Positions 1 through 7,057 of a stretch of 14,955 nucleotides of DNA are shown here, piece after piece. Source of the DNA: Bacteroidia bacterium (GTDB lineage Bacteria; Bacteroidota; Bacteroidia; Bacteroidales; UBA12481); assembly GCA_026391235.1 (NCBI GenBank), contig JAPLDV010000682.1, positions 1-14,955 of the forward strand, written 5' to 3'. The notes under the pieces are model-generated. The model made no database searches, had not been told where the DNA came from, and was given only the letters and a program-made list of their open reading frames with translations. Both the position numbers and the translations under genes were made by a program. The stretch's first letter is position 1. Every line of letters begins with the position of its first letter.

Positions 1-137
1 AAAACCTCCTGTCAAACCCCAAATATATAAAACCCGAACAGATGATTCTAAAAAAATCCGTAGTCCCCCCTTCCGAAACTTAAGAAAATGTTATACTTGC
101 ATATCAGGTAGTTAAGGATTCAAGGCTGCAATGTGGG

Positions 138-818
138 TTAATCTATCGCACATTGAAGCTTTGCTGAATCACTTTGCCAAGAACTTATTCCACTCTCACC
201 CGAATAAAATTTAGTCGCCCCACATTTTAAACACTTATAATAATGATCATAAATACTATTCTCAGGAATCTCCAACCAAATATGAGAATGTCCCAATGAA
301 AAATCATATTTCAATAAACAATTTGGGCACTTAAAACTAAAATGAAAAGTTTCCAATAGGGTCCATTGGACATTGCATGTTTTGCAACTAACGGGAATTT
401 TAACATGTATTTTGCTTGCAGTGCATCTTCTGCATTTATCACCGTCCCAATCATGCTGTTCGTCTCTGTCATGTCCACATTTTGAGCATTTACAGCCATC
501 CCAATCATGCTGTTCGTCTCTGGCGTGTCCGCATTTTGAGCATTTACAGCCAACCCAATCATGCTGTTCGTCTCTGGTGTGTCCGCATTTTGAACAAACA
601 CAACCGTCCCAATTATGATGATTATTCTTTGTCTGGTTGCAATTGCTACATTTCTCACAATTCTGCGACCAATCATGCATATTTTTACGAATGGTTCCAC
701 AATAAGAACATTCTTCACAATTCCAAACCCAGACATGATATATGTTTCTTATTTTACCACATTTTCTACATATGCACGCGTTCCAATCATGTGAGCCTAA
801 AGCACATTTTAGATTCAT
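138..818 (-). CDS. Tandem-repeat Cys/His (HDW-CxC-CxxC) protein, function unknown
   Basis: 226 residues. I do not recognise a named function. From residue 10 onward there are seven degenerate units of 18-20 residues, each with an H-D-W-like start followed by a C-x-C-x-x-C or C-x-x-C pair and often ending R-D-E-Q. The three central units are nearly identical in DNA as well as protein. After the array come two further C-x-x-C pairs (around residues 145-165) of zinc-ribbon type and a last H-x-H-x-W / C-x-x-C segment near residues 178-203. There is no signal peptide or membrane segment, so it is probably a cytoplasmic zinc-binding protein; zinc binding is inferred from the Cys/His spacing. The ATG at 816-818 is the first in frame and has no Shine-Dalgarno. 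The gene is much more AT-rich than the housekeeping genes to the right, which suits acquired DNA. Alternatives are a repeat protein in an effector or antiphage setting, or a simple metal-binding domain array. Confidence 0.82.
   Translation of the reverse strand: MNLKCALGSHDWNACICRKCGKIRNIYHVWVWNCEECSYCGTIRKNMHDWSQNCEKCSNCNQTKNNHHNWDGCVCSKCGHTRDEQHDWVGCKCSKCGHARDEQHDWDGCKCSKCGHDRDEQHDWDGDKCRRCTASKIHVKIPVSCKTCNVQWTLLETFHFSFKCPNCLLKYDFSLGHSHIWLEIPENSIYDHYYKCLKCGATKFYSGESGISSWQSDSAKLQCAID
447..608 (-). repeat. Three 54-bp tandem coding repeats
   Basis: The word ccaatcatgc (top strand) recurs at 447, 501 and 555, an exact 54-nt period. The surrounding sequence is nearly identical between copies and encodes the 18-residue H-D-W..C-x-C-x-x-C..R-D-E-Q unit. 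Diverged units follow at 609, 669, 729 and 783, with spacings of 54, 60, 60 and 54. The homogeneous centre and diverged flank suggest recent unit duplication. Confidence 0.9.
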
Positions 819-1043
819 ACTATAAATTAATAATTGTTGTAATAGTTTTTACGCAAGCATTTTGTATATCCGAAATATAGTTGTATTTCGAATAGGATGT
901 CATTTGTCAAGGATACAAGTAATTGGTATATCGGTTTTTCTTTCACCCATGTAAAGTTAACGGAATTTCAAAAGGTATGGGCTGATTTGAGATGAGATTA
1001 TTAATGCATTTGGTAGCATCGGCTAAATGTTCTTCCGCAATTG

Positions 1044-1922
1044 ATGATTTTGAAAAAATGGGTCCCGATTGCGAAAGACCACTATGCCCCAACATGGGGG
1101 GGTAGGAAGGGTTGTGGCGTATGCAGGAGACGCCAGGGCCTTTTGTTCGAAGATTATCGGAAGAAAAAGTGGCGCTTGCTTGATCTGGTCAGTGTGGTCT
1201 GGATGAAAGTGATCGTGAAAATGAGAGCCTACAATATCTCATTCGACATCATTCGTAACATACGCAGAGATCTGCAGCCACAAGACCTGATGGACCTTGT
1301 TCTAAGTTCGCCGGATCTTAGGGAATTCATCATGGCAATGGCTGAAAGCGATCATCAGGCCGTTCCGGATCTGGATAAGCTGCTAAGTGATCCTGATGTT
1401 CGGGAGGATGTAAGGAATCAACTGCCGAATTTTTTAAAGATCCTGATACTTGATGCGATCATCCTGAAGGATCACTTGTCTTTGCTTGTCAATCAGGAAG
1501 GAGAATATCTGCCTTTCAAAGAAAGCTTCAGAAAGGATTACCTGGCCACCCCTGAGATCAGACGGTTTTTACTGGGCAGTTACCTGACTGTTTCCATCAG
1601 CGAAATACTGATTGAGTTTTACAAAGCCCATGATCCTGTATTCCTCAAGGATGAGATGAAGCTGATTACCGAGGAGGAAGCGGCAGTGCTCATGGCGATG
1701 CGGCAACCTGGCATCAAGTCGGTTACTGTGCGGATCGATCAGCAGGGAGAATATGACCTGCTGGAAATAGCCCGTGAGCAAAAGGTTGATCGCTCCGCCA
1801 GGCTATATGAGATCATGCTCCAGGAAGGGTATGAGGATATCTCAATCAAAACACAGAAAGGAGATATAGTATATTGTCAGAATACTACCAGGCAGAGGTT
1901 TAAGAGACTAGGTGCCGGATGA
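1044..1922 (+). CDS. Conserved protein upstream of serine recombinase, possibly MerR-like
   Basis: About 292 residues, hypothetical. Residues about 32-75 have the pattern QGLL...KKW..LDLV..W..VIVKMR.YNIS.D.IR.I, which resembles the recognition and dimerisation part of MerR-type regulators. The usual first helix and wing are not recognisable upstream, so the first 30 or so residues may be wrongly framed or decayed. The rest is a conserved-looking alpha/beta domain with the segment LLVNQEGEYLPFKES in the middle and a C-terminal part with EKVDRSARLYEI and TQKGDIVYC. I recall similar proteins next to Bacteroidota recombinases, but this is memory, not a search. Possible starts are TTG 1041, ATG 1044 or an internal ATG at 1203. 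It precedes the small ORF and recombinase on the same strand, and a regulator of recombinase expression is a reasonable guess. Confidence 0.7.
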   Translation: MILKKWVPIAKDHYAPTWGGRKGCGVCRRRQGLLFEDYRKKKWRLLDLVSVVWMKVIVKMRAYNISFDIIRNIRRDLQPQDLMDLVLSSPDLREFIMAMAESDHQAVPDLDKLLSDPDVREDVRNQLPNFLKILILDAIILKDHLSLLVNQEGEYLPFKESFRKDYLATPEIRRFLLGSYLTVSISEILIEFYKAHDPVFLKDEMKLITEEEAAVLMAMRQPGIKSVTVRIDQQGEYDLLEIAREQKVDRSARLYEIMLQEGYEDISIKTQKGDIVYCQNTTRQRFKRLGAG

Positions 1923-1988
1923 GCCGGACCGATCGGTGCAAGGCTTGCCTAACCGGCAAAACGGATGGTGGGTACATGCGTAAAATAA

Positions 1989-2165
1989 ATGTTGTCAATT
2001 GAGGAATGTAAAAAAATTCTAAACAGCGAAAGCAGGTCGTACTACGATGAGGAGGTTCAACTGATCAGTCAGTTCCTTTGGAAGCTGGCACAGAAAGAGG
2101 TCGATCAGTTTATAAATAGGAAGAAAGATGAAAACAGCAGTAGTGATGTCACGGGTAAGCTCTGA
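1989..2165 (+). CDS. Small 58-residue ORF overlapping recombinase start
   Basis: 58 residues, ATG at 1989, TGA at 2163-2165. The sequence begins MLSIEECKKIL and continues with an acidic/aromatic helix containing YYDEEVQLISQFLWKLAQKEVDQF, followed by a hydrophilic tail. It looks like a compact helical protein with coding-type composition. Its last 38 nt overlap the recombinase start in another frame, which suggests translational coupling. I recall similar short ORFs (E-E-C-K-K-I-L near the N-terminus, then an F-L-x-x-L-A helix) just ahead of recombinases in Bacteroidota, which makes it more likely real; that comparison was not run. Function unknown; it could be a recombination directionality factor or a regulator of the recombinase, purely on position. 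Confidence 0.6.
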   Translation: MLSIEECKKILNSESRSYYDEEVQLISQFLWKLAQKEVDQFINRKKDENSSSDVTGKL

Positions 2166-3673
2166 TGAGCAGGCCCTTGGGTACAGTTTGAGCATACAGG
2201 AGGATAATCTTCGGTCCTACTGCCAGACTAATAATATTAGTGTGATCCATTCCTTTCGGGAGGATCATTCGGCTAAAAATTTCGACAGGCCTGAATTCGC
2301 TGCCTTTCTCCGGTATGCTAAACAAAATCAGGGCAAGATCGATTACCTGCTGTTCACTACCTGGGATCGTTTTTCCCGAAATGTCCAGGATGCATACCAG
2401 ATGATAGATCGTCTGCGAAAGATGGGAATTCAGCCGATGGCCATTCAGCAGCCGATCGACCTGGCCATCCCGGAGAACAAGATGATGCTGGCCGTTTACC
2501 TGGTCATCCCGGAAATCGACAATGACCGCCGGTCCATTAAAATCAGGGAAGGATCAGGAAGGCACTTCAATCAGGCCGATGTTGCACTTCTGCACCAAGG
2601 GGTTACAGTTATAACAGGGACCACCATCCAGGTCGATAATCGAGCCAAACAGTTCGGCGCAGCATATCCGGTTCCTATTCGAGGAGTATGACCGGGGTAT
2701 CTCGCAGGCCGATATCATCACGACACTTCGAAAAAAGGGTTTTAGTGTCGGCAAATCGGTAGCATCAAGAATTCTGCGAAACCCTGTTTATATGGGTAAG
2801 ATAAATGTGCCCAGTGACGCTGACCATCCCGCCGAACTGGTAAAGGGCATCCACGAGGCTATTATCAGCGAGGATTTATTCAACCGGGTACAAGCCAGAC
2901 TGGATGGATTCAGGAAGTTGAGGAACATGCCGGTCAAGGCCTCGGTTAGGGATGAACTGCCCTTCCGGGGAATACTTCTTTGCCCGGATTGCGGAAATAA
3001 ACTGACTGGAAGCGGTTCCAGGAGCCGGACCGGCAAGCGTCACTTCTATTACCATTGTAACCATTGCGGGAAGTCCAGGGTTCGGGCTGATCAAGCCGAA
3101 TTGATAATCGGCAAGGTAATCGGTGAATTACACATTGAGAAACCTGTCAAGGAATTATATAAGAAAATGGTCCAGGTGGTTTTTCAAGGAACTGTTCAGG
3201 AAAGATCCGGAAGAAAGGAATCGATCTCGCTGGAAATTGAGAAAAATGAAGGGCGAATACGGAATCTGCAGGACATGCTGGCTGACGGGAATCTGACTCC
3301 AGCCGACTATGGTGCCATGAAGGGAAGGTTTGAGATTCAGATCCAGAACCTCCTCAATGAAAGCAATACCATTAACAGGGTGAGGGGTAACAGGGAGAAA
3401 TACCTTGATAGCTGCACAACCCTGATGTCGAACCTGCAACTATACTGGAAATCAGCTGATCCGGCGCAAAAAGCGGTCCTGGTTGGTTCGATCTTTCCGG
3501 AAAAACTGGAAATCACCGGGAAAAATTGTCGAACCACCCGGATCAATGAATTCTTTCGCCTGATTATACAGGAGTTCAACGACTTACATAAAACAAAAAC
3601 GGGACAACTTACACCTCATTTGCTGTTGTCCCGTCCGGTGGAGACAAGGGGAATCGAACCCCTGACCTCTTGA
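2128..3673 (+). pseudogene. Large serine recombinase, broken by two single-base deletions
   Basis: The protein reads in three frames. Frame one (2128 to about 2550) gives the resolvase catalytic domain: R-V-S-S with the presumed nucleophile Ser11, the DRFSRN arginine motif, and the DNDRRS-IKIREG segment. Between 2551 and 2553 one base is missing and the reading moves to the next frame for IRKALQSGR and RGYSYNRD (to about 2630). A second base is missing at 2631-2633. After that the frame stays open to 3673 with the recombinase domain (RFLFEEYDRGISQADI, ASRILRNPVYMGKINV), a zinc ribbon with CPDC and CNHC (about 2989-3070), and a Glu/Lys-rich coiled-coil stretch before the C-terminus. The last residues, ending RGIEPLTS, come from the antisense of tRNA-Ala. 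The expected product of about 515 residues is normal for this family. Without repair it would yield only a 187-residue truncated catalytic domain. Sequencing error is the alternative to true decay. Confidence 0.85.
3588..3633 (-). terminator. Rho-independent terminator of tRNA-Ala, inside recombinase ORF
   Basis: On the minus strand cgggacaac (3633-3625) pairs perfectly with gttgtcccg (3608-3600) across a 16-nt loop, followed by a T-rich run (tttttgtttt, 3599-3590). It begins 6 nt past the tRNA 3' end. It lies within the last codons of the recombinase reading the other way. Confidence 0.75.
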
Positions 3674-3712
3674 CTGCCAGTCAAACGCTCTAGCCAACTG
3701 AGCTATGCCCCC
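3639..3712 (-). tRNA. tRNA-Ala (anticodon GGC)
   Basis: 74 nt in cloverleaf form. The acceptor GGGGGCA pairs with TGTCTCC (two G-U pairs), the D arm is GCTC...GAGC, and the anticodon stem-loop is TTTGA-CTGGCAG-TCAAG with GGC at 34-36. The T arm is AGGGG-TTCGATT-CCCCT, with discriminator A. The GGC anticodon decodes GCC alanine. CCA is not encoded (CCG follows). A promoter is present upstream and a terminator downstream, so it is expected to be functional. It is also the apparent attachment site of the serine-recombinase module. Confidence 0.95.
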
Positions 3713-3724
3713 AAAATCGGACTG

Positions 3725-3756
3725 CTAAAATAGTGTTTTTTCGCCTTCAGCCCAAA
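3725..3756 (-). promoter_or_regulatory. Bacteroidota-type promoter of tRNA-Ala
   Basis: Read on the minus strand: TTTG (3756-3753), 20-nt spacer, TATTTTAG (3732-3725, 7 of 8 to TAnnTTTG). This would start transcription a few bases before the tRNA 5' end at 3712. Confidence 0.55.
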
Positions 3757-3842
3757 ACCGGGTAGATTTTTTTTGTATCCGGGCTATTTGACTCTTCAAC
3801 CCATTCGTCTTATTCGGACATTTCCACCTATATTTATCAGTA

Positions 3843-3911
3843 GGTTTCGGGTATCAGGTTTCAGGTATCAGGAATAGTGCCCCTGACACCCGATACCTGA
3901 TACCCGATACC
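3843..3911. repeat. Large intergenic inverted repeat (ggtatc-rich)
   Basis: Two 30-nt arms, 3843-3872 and 3882-3911, pair at 26 of 30 positions around a 9-nt loop. The arms are themselves made of short units of the type ggtatcagg/ggtatcggg. It sits between the divergent tRNA-Ala and tonB genes, upstream of the tonB promoter. It looks like a dispersed intergenic palindrome rather than a terminator, since no T run follows on either side. Confidence 0.8.
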
Positions 3912-3927
3912 CAAAATGAACTGTTTT

Positions 3928-3958
3928 TTTGATATATTGCATTTGTTTATTATTTTTA
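3928..3958 (+). promoter_or_regulatory. Predicted tonB promoter
   Basis: TTTG at 3928-3931, exactly 19 nt spacer, then TATTTTTA at 3951-3958 (7 of 8 to TAnnTTTG), matching the Bacteroidota primary sigma layout. The expected start near 3964 leaves a short leader before ATG 3980. Confidence 0.55.
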
Positions 3959-3979
3959 TACCCGTAAAAATTTACTCCT

Positions 3980-4675
3980 ATGATTAGCAAGAAAACTGAA
4001 CGGGCAAATCTCGAAAAAAAGAAAGGTCTTTTTACCGAGATCGGATTAGTGTTGGCTTTGCTTTTTACCCTTGGAGCTTCCGAATATACCAAGGAAGACC
4101 TGAAACAGTCCACACTCCAGGCTTTACGCGATGCAACCGGTGAAACGGAGATTATTCCGATCACCCGGCAGGAGCTTCAGAAACCTCCGGAACCTCCAAA
4201 ACCCAAAACCGTTATCATCGATCTGAAAATCGTTGAGGATGATGTAAAACTCGAAGATAACCTTGATTTTGACGCATTTGACGCCAATCAGAATGATGCC
4301 ATCAAAATTGCTGCCGTAGTTGGAAATACCTCCAAGGAACAAGAAGAAGAAGAAAATAAAGTTTTCATTCTCGTTGAGTCGATGCCGAAATTCCAGGGAG
4401 GAGACATTGAAAAATTCCGTGACTATATCCAGGCAACCGTAAAATACCCTCAAATTGCCATGGAAAACTCCATCAGCGGAACCGTCTTTGTTAGTTTTGT
4501 GGTCAATCGCCGCGGTGAAGTTTCCAATATCGTTATCGCCCGTGGTGTCGATGCTTCTTTGGATGAAGCTGTTATCAATGCATTGAAAAACGCTCCCAAA
4601 TGGGAACCTGGTAAACAGCGCGAGAAACCGGTTAACGTATCTTTCTCGATACCGGTGAAATTTATTCTGAATTAG
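3980..4675 (+). CDS. tonB: TonB-family energy transducer
   Basis: 231 residues. TonB couples the ExbB/ExbD proton motor in the inner membrane to outer-membrane TonB-dependent receptors. A short basic cytoplasmic N-terminus (KKTERANLEKKK) leads into one membrane segment at about residues 17-34. A periplasmic spacer follows with a proline-rich PPEPPKPK stretch near 69-76 and acidic low-complexity EQEEEEN near 120-126. The C-terminal TonB domain (about 131-231) has the typical KYPQIAMENSISGTVFVSFVVN, DASLDEAVINAL, W-EPGKQ and a final VPVKF-like strand. Length is normal. The gene stands alone with its own promoter and a strong terminator, and no exbB/exbD lie nearby. Which receptor it serves cannot be told, as Bacteroidota carry several tonB copies. 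Confidence 0.93.
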   Translation: MISKKTERANLEKKKGLFTEIGLVLALLFTLGASEYTKEDLKQSTLQALRDATGETEIIPITRQELQKPPEPPKPKTVIIDLKIVEDDVKLEDNLDFDAFDANQNDAIKIAAVVGNTSKEQEEEENKVFILVESMPKFQGGDIEKFRDYIQATVKYPQIAMENSISGTVFVSFVVNRRGEVSNIVIARGVDASLDEAVINALKNAPKWEPGKQREKPVNVSFSIPVKFILN

Positions 4676-4686
4676 ATCTTACGTTG

Positions 4687-4704
4687 AGACGCATAAATGC
4701 GTCT
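4687..4704. repeat. Perfect 18-nt palindrome after tonB
   Basis: agacgcat (4687-4694) and atgcgtct (4697-4704) are exact reverse complements. This short hairpin lies between the tonB stop and its terminator. No T run follows, so it is not the terminator itself. It resembles a dispersed gagacgcat-type intergenic repeat. Confidence 0.7.
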
Positions 4705-4728
4705 GTACAGATATTAACAAAAATTATC

Positions 4729-4756
4729 AACCCCGGACTTCAGTCTGGGGTTTTTT
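4729..4756 (+). terminator. Rho-independent terminator downstream of tonB
   Basis: ccccggac (4731-4738), loop ttca, gtctgggg (4743-4750) with one G-T pair, then tttttt. It is 54 nt past the tonB stop and ends 26 nt before the hflX start, so it separates the two genes. Confidence 0.85.
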
Positions 4757-4782
4757 ATCACAGACCCTTTTTTTCTCCTGTT

Positions 4783-5902
4783 ATGATTGAAACCGGATTT
4801 TTAACTGAAGCCGAGAAGCCCGAAAGCGCAGTGTTGGTTGGAGTTATTAACCGTATTCAGAGTGCAAAAATCGTGGATGAATATCTTGATGAGCTGGAGT
4901 TTCTGACCGAAACTGCCGGAGCAATCGTTATATCCCGATTTGTACAGAAAGTGGAGTCTCATCATCCGGGAACCCTTATCGGCAAAGGCAAACTCGAGGA
5001 GATCAGCCTTTACGTCGAAGAAAATAATGTGGATATGGTCATTTTCGATGAGGACCTTTCTCCTACACAGTTAAGGAACATCGAAACAGCCGTTCAGCGC
5101 AGGGTGCTCGACCGGACCAACCTCATTCTGGATATCTTTGCTCTCCGTGCCCAAACTGCTTATGCAAAAGTTCAGGTTGAACTGGCACAATATCAATACC
5201 TGCTGCCCCGGTTGTCGGGTATGTGGACGCACCTGGAACGCCAACGCGGGGGTATAGGCCTGCGTGGACCGGGTGAAACCGAGATTGAAACCGACCGCCG
5301 CGTAATTCGCGACAAAATCGCGAAATGCAAGGAGCAACTTGGCAAAATCGACCTTCAGATGGCCATCCAGCGTAAAAACCGCGGGAAAATGGTACGTGTG
5401 GCACTGGTTGGATATACCAATGTGGGCAAATCAACCCTGATGAACCTGCTCAGCAAATCAGATCAGCGATACCGTTGGGTTTATACGTAAACTGCCCCAC
5501 CACCTGGTGGAATCATTTAAAAGCACTCTCGATGAAGTGCGCGAATCTGATCTGCTTTTGCATATCGTCGATATCAGTCACCCAGGGTTCGAAGACCAGA
5601 TTGAAGTGGTGACCCAAACCCTCAATGAACTTGGCGTTTCATCAAAACCGCTCATCCTGGTATTTAATAAGATGGATGCATTTTCTTATATACCTAAAGA
5701 TGGAGACGATCTGACACCATCTTCACGCGAGAATATCAGTCTGAATGATTTGATGAACTCCTGGATGGCTAAAAACAATTATCCTTGTATATTTATCTCG
5801 GCAAAGAATAAAACAAACATTGATGCCCTAAAAGAGATGCTCTATGCTACAGTCAGTGAAATCCACACAACAAGATATCCATACAATGATTTTCTCTATT
5901 AA
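4783..5902 (+). pseudogene. hflX: HflX GTPase with internal deletion and frameshift
   Basis: HflX is a ribosome-binding GTPase that splits stalled 70S ribosomes. ATG 4783 is preferred, since upstream codons back to TTG 4684 translate the terminator. The N-terminal domain is intact (GKGKLEEI; LSPTQLRNIE; VLDRTNLILDIFALRAQTAYAKVQVELAQ; RGPGETEIETDRR), and so is the P-loop GYTNVGKS (residues 210-217). After LLSKSD the frame ends at 5488-5490. From 5468 a second frame resumes at DTVGFIRKLPHHLVESF (G3) and continues with NKMD (G4) and SAK (G5) to 5902. Compared with the family, about 27 residues between G1 and G3 are absent, including switch I and the conserved ATLDTT region. The span implies a loss of 3k+2 nt, about 83-86. 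The product would be a 235-residue fragment without G3-G5. Either this is a real null allele or an assembly deletion. It overlaps the next gene by 17 nt. Confidence 0.88.
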
Positions 5903-7043
5903 GAAAATACTCCGCTCAGGATTGTTCCTTTTATTATTTGCACTGCTGCCTTCAGCCGGATGTAAAAATCCGGACAACCGGGGTGGAGAGCTGGAGGAGG
6001 AGGAACCTGTTGTCAGGGTTGTGCCGAAATATGCCGAAATGACGCCCAAACGGGCTGCAACTGCTGATAGTCTGAGGTTCTATTTTGATCATTTGCAAAG
6101 GGCGGGATTTAATGGCACTGTTCTCTTTGCCGAAAATGGCGAAATCGTGTTCAGCAAGGCTTATGGATACGCGAACCTGAAAACCAAAGACTCACTTACG
6201 ATGGAATCAGCTTTTCAGCTTGCTTCCATATCCAAACCCATCACAGCCCTGGCAGTCCTTATCCTGAAGGATGATGGCAAAATCGGGATCGATGATCCGG
6301 TAAAGAAATATATCCCCGAACTGCCTTATCCCGGAATCACCATCAGGCACCTGCTGACGCACCGGAGCGGATTGCCCAATTACATGTATTTTGCCGAGCA
6401 GGACTGGCCAAACAAGGAGATACCCATAAATAACAGGGATGTGATTGACCTTATGGTAAAAAATCAATACAAGCCCTATTATCCTCCTGATAAGCGATAC
6501 AATTATTGCAATACCAATTTTGCTTTGCTGGCCTACATCGTGGAGCAGGTATCGGGAATGAAATTCGAGGATTTCGTTCAGAAAAGAATCTTTGATCCGT
6601 GCCACATGGTAAACAGCAGCATATACAATAAGAACACTTCTCCAGTCAATACGTGTCCCGTTGTTGGTTACCCAACCAGCCGGTCCGAAGCTGAAAATAC
6701 TTTTCTGAATGGTGTGGTGGGTGACAAGGGAGTCTATTGCTCGGCTTATGATTTGCTCATGTTAGATAAAGCGCTGTATACCGATAAACCGGTCAGCCAG
6801 GCAACCCGAATGGAAGCATTTACCCCCCAGCACAAGGACCTTCGCCCGAACGACAATTACGGTTTGGGCTGGCGGCTGGATGTATCTGATTCGCTGAATC
6901 CTGCCATCTATCATACCGGGTGGTGGAGAGGCTTCCGGACTTATTTTATAAGGGAACTAGGCGAGAAGCGAACCATCATCATCCTTTGTAACACCATGAG
7001 GGCCAGTAGGTTTAATAGCAGGGAGCTGAGAGAAAGGTTTTAA
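5886..7043 (+). CDS. Lipoprotein serine hydrolase, beta-lactamase (class C/PBP-like) family
   Basis: 385 residues from ATG 5886, chosen because it gives a clean lipoprotein signal: basic IKKILR, a hydrophobic core, and lipobox LPSAGC with Cys26. An acidic linker (ELEEEEP) follows. The hydrolase domain spans about 58-380 and has all three catalytic motifs of the fold: S114-I-S-K117, Y207-C-N209 and H343-T-G345. LLTHRSGLPNY is the other family hallmark. Members include class C beta-lactamases, D-amino-acid peptidases and esterases; the sequence alone does not settle the substrate, and an envelope peptidase or esterase is as likely as drug hydrolysis. The N-terminal end overlaps hflX by 17 nt, suggesting co-transcription. 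Downstream lies a palindromic repeat element that may end transcription. Confidence 0.9.
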   Translation: MIFSIKKILRSGLFLLLFALLPSAGCKNPDNRGGELEEEEPVVRVVPKYAEMTPKRAATADSLRFYFDHLQRAGFNGTVLFAENGEIVFSKAYGYANLKTKDSLTMESAFQLASISKPITALAVLILKDDGKIGIDDPVKKYIPELPYPGITIRHLLTHRSGLPNYMYFAEQDWPNKEIPINNRDVIDLMVKNQYKPYYPPDKRYNYCNTNFALLAYIVEQVSGMKFEDFVQKRIFDPCHMVNSSIYNKNTSPVNTCPVVGYPTSRSEAENTFLNGVVGDKGVYCSAYDLLMLDKALYTDKPVSQATRMEAFTPQHKDLRPNDNYGLGWRLDVSDSLNPAIYHTGWWRGFRTYFIRELGEKRTIIILCNTMRASRFNSRELRERF

Positions 7044-7057
7044 TATAACCACCAAAC

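Larger units (their letters stand above)
1044..3673 (+). mobile_element. Remnant serine-recombinase module abutting tRNA-Ala
   Basis: A MerR-like protein, a 58-residue ORF and a large serine recombinase lie head-to-tail and end inside the 3' half of a tRNA-Ala gene on the opposite strand. Reading the recombinase into the tRNA 3' end is what is expected of an element integrated at a tRNA. The right boundary is taken as the tRNA 3' end. The left boundary and a second copy of the tRNA 3' end are not visible in the window, so the extent is a minimum. The recombinase is frameshifted, so the module is probably immobile now. Calling it an element is inference from layout. Confidence 0.45.

Noticed and set aside
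1..137. Possible gene or attachment site at the left edge
   Set aside because: No open frame with coding character, and no copy of the tRNA-Ala 3' end was found here.
311..736. Open frames overlapping the Cys/His repeat gene on both strands (also 373-618 and 416-880)
   Set aside because: They are repetitive only because the 54-bp units keep every frame open. Only the 138-818 frame gives a sensible Cys/His pattern and unit structure.
992..1105. 37-residue ORF upstream of the MerR-like gene
   Set aside because: No recognisable pattern, and it overlaps the start of the 1044 frame; possibly a fossil of a broken N-terminus but not supportable.
4684..4782. Longer hflX start at TTG 4684
   Set aside because: It would translate the palindrome and the tonB terminator; homology begins at the ATG 4783.
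5455..5475. Programmed frameshift in hflX, or in PNP and the recombinase
   Set aside because: No slippery heptamer is seen at the junctions, and in hflX and PNP conserved residues are actually missing, so the cause is deletion.
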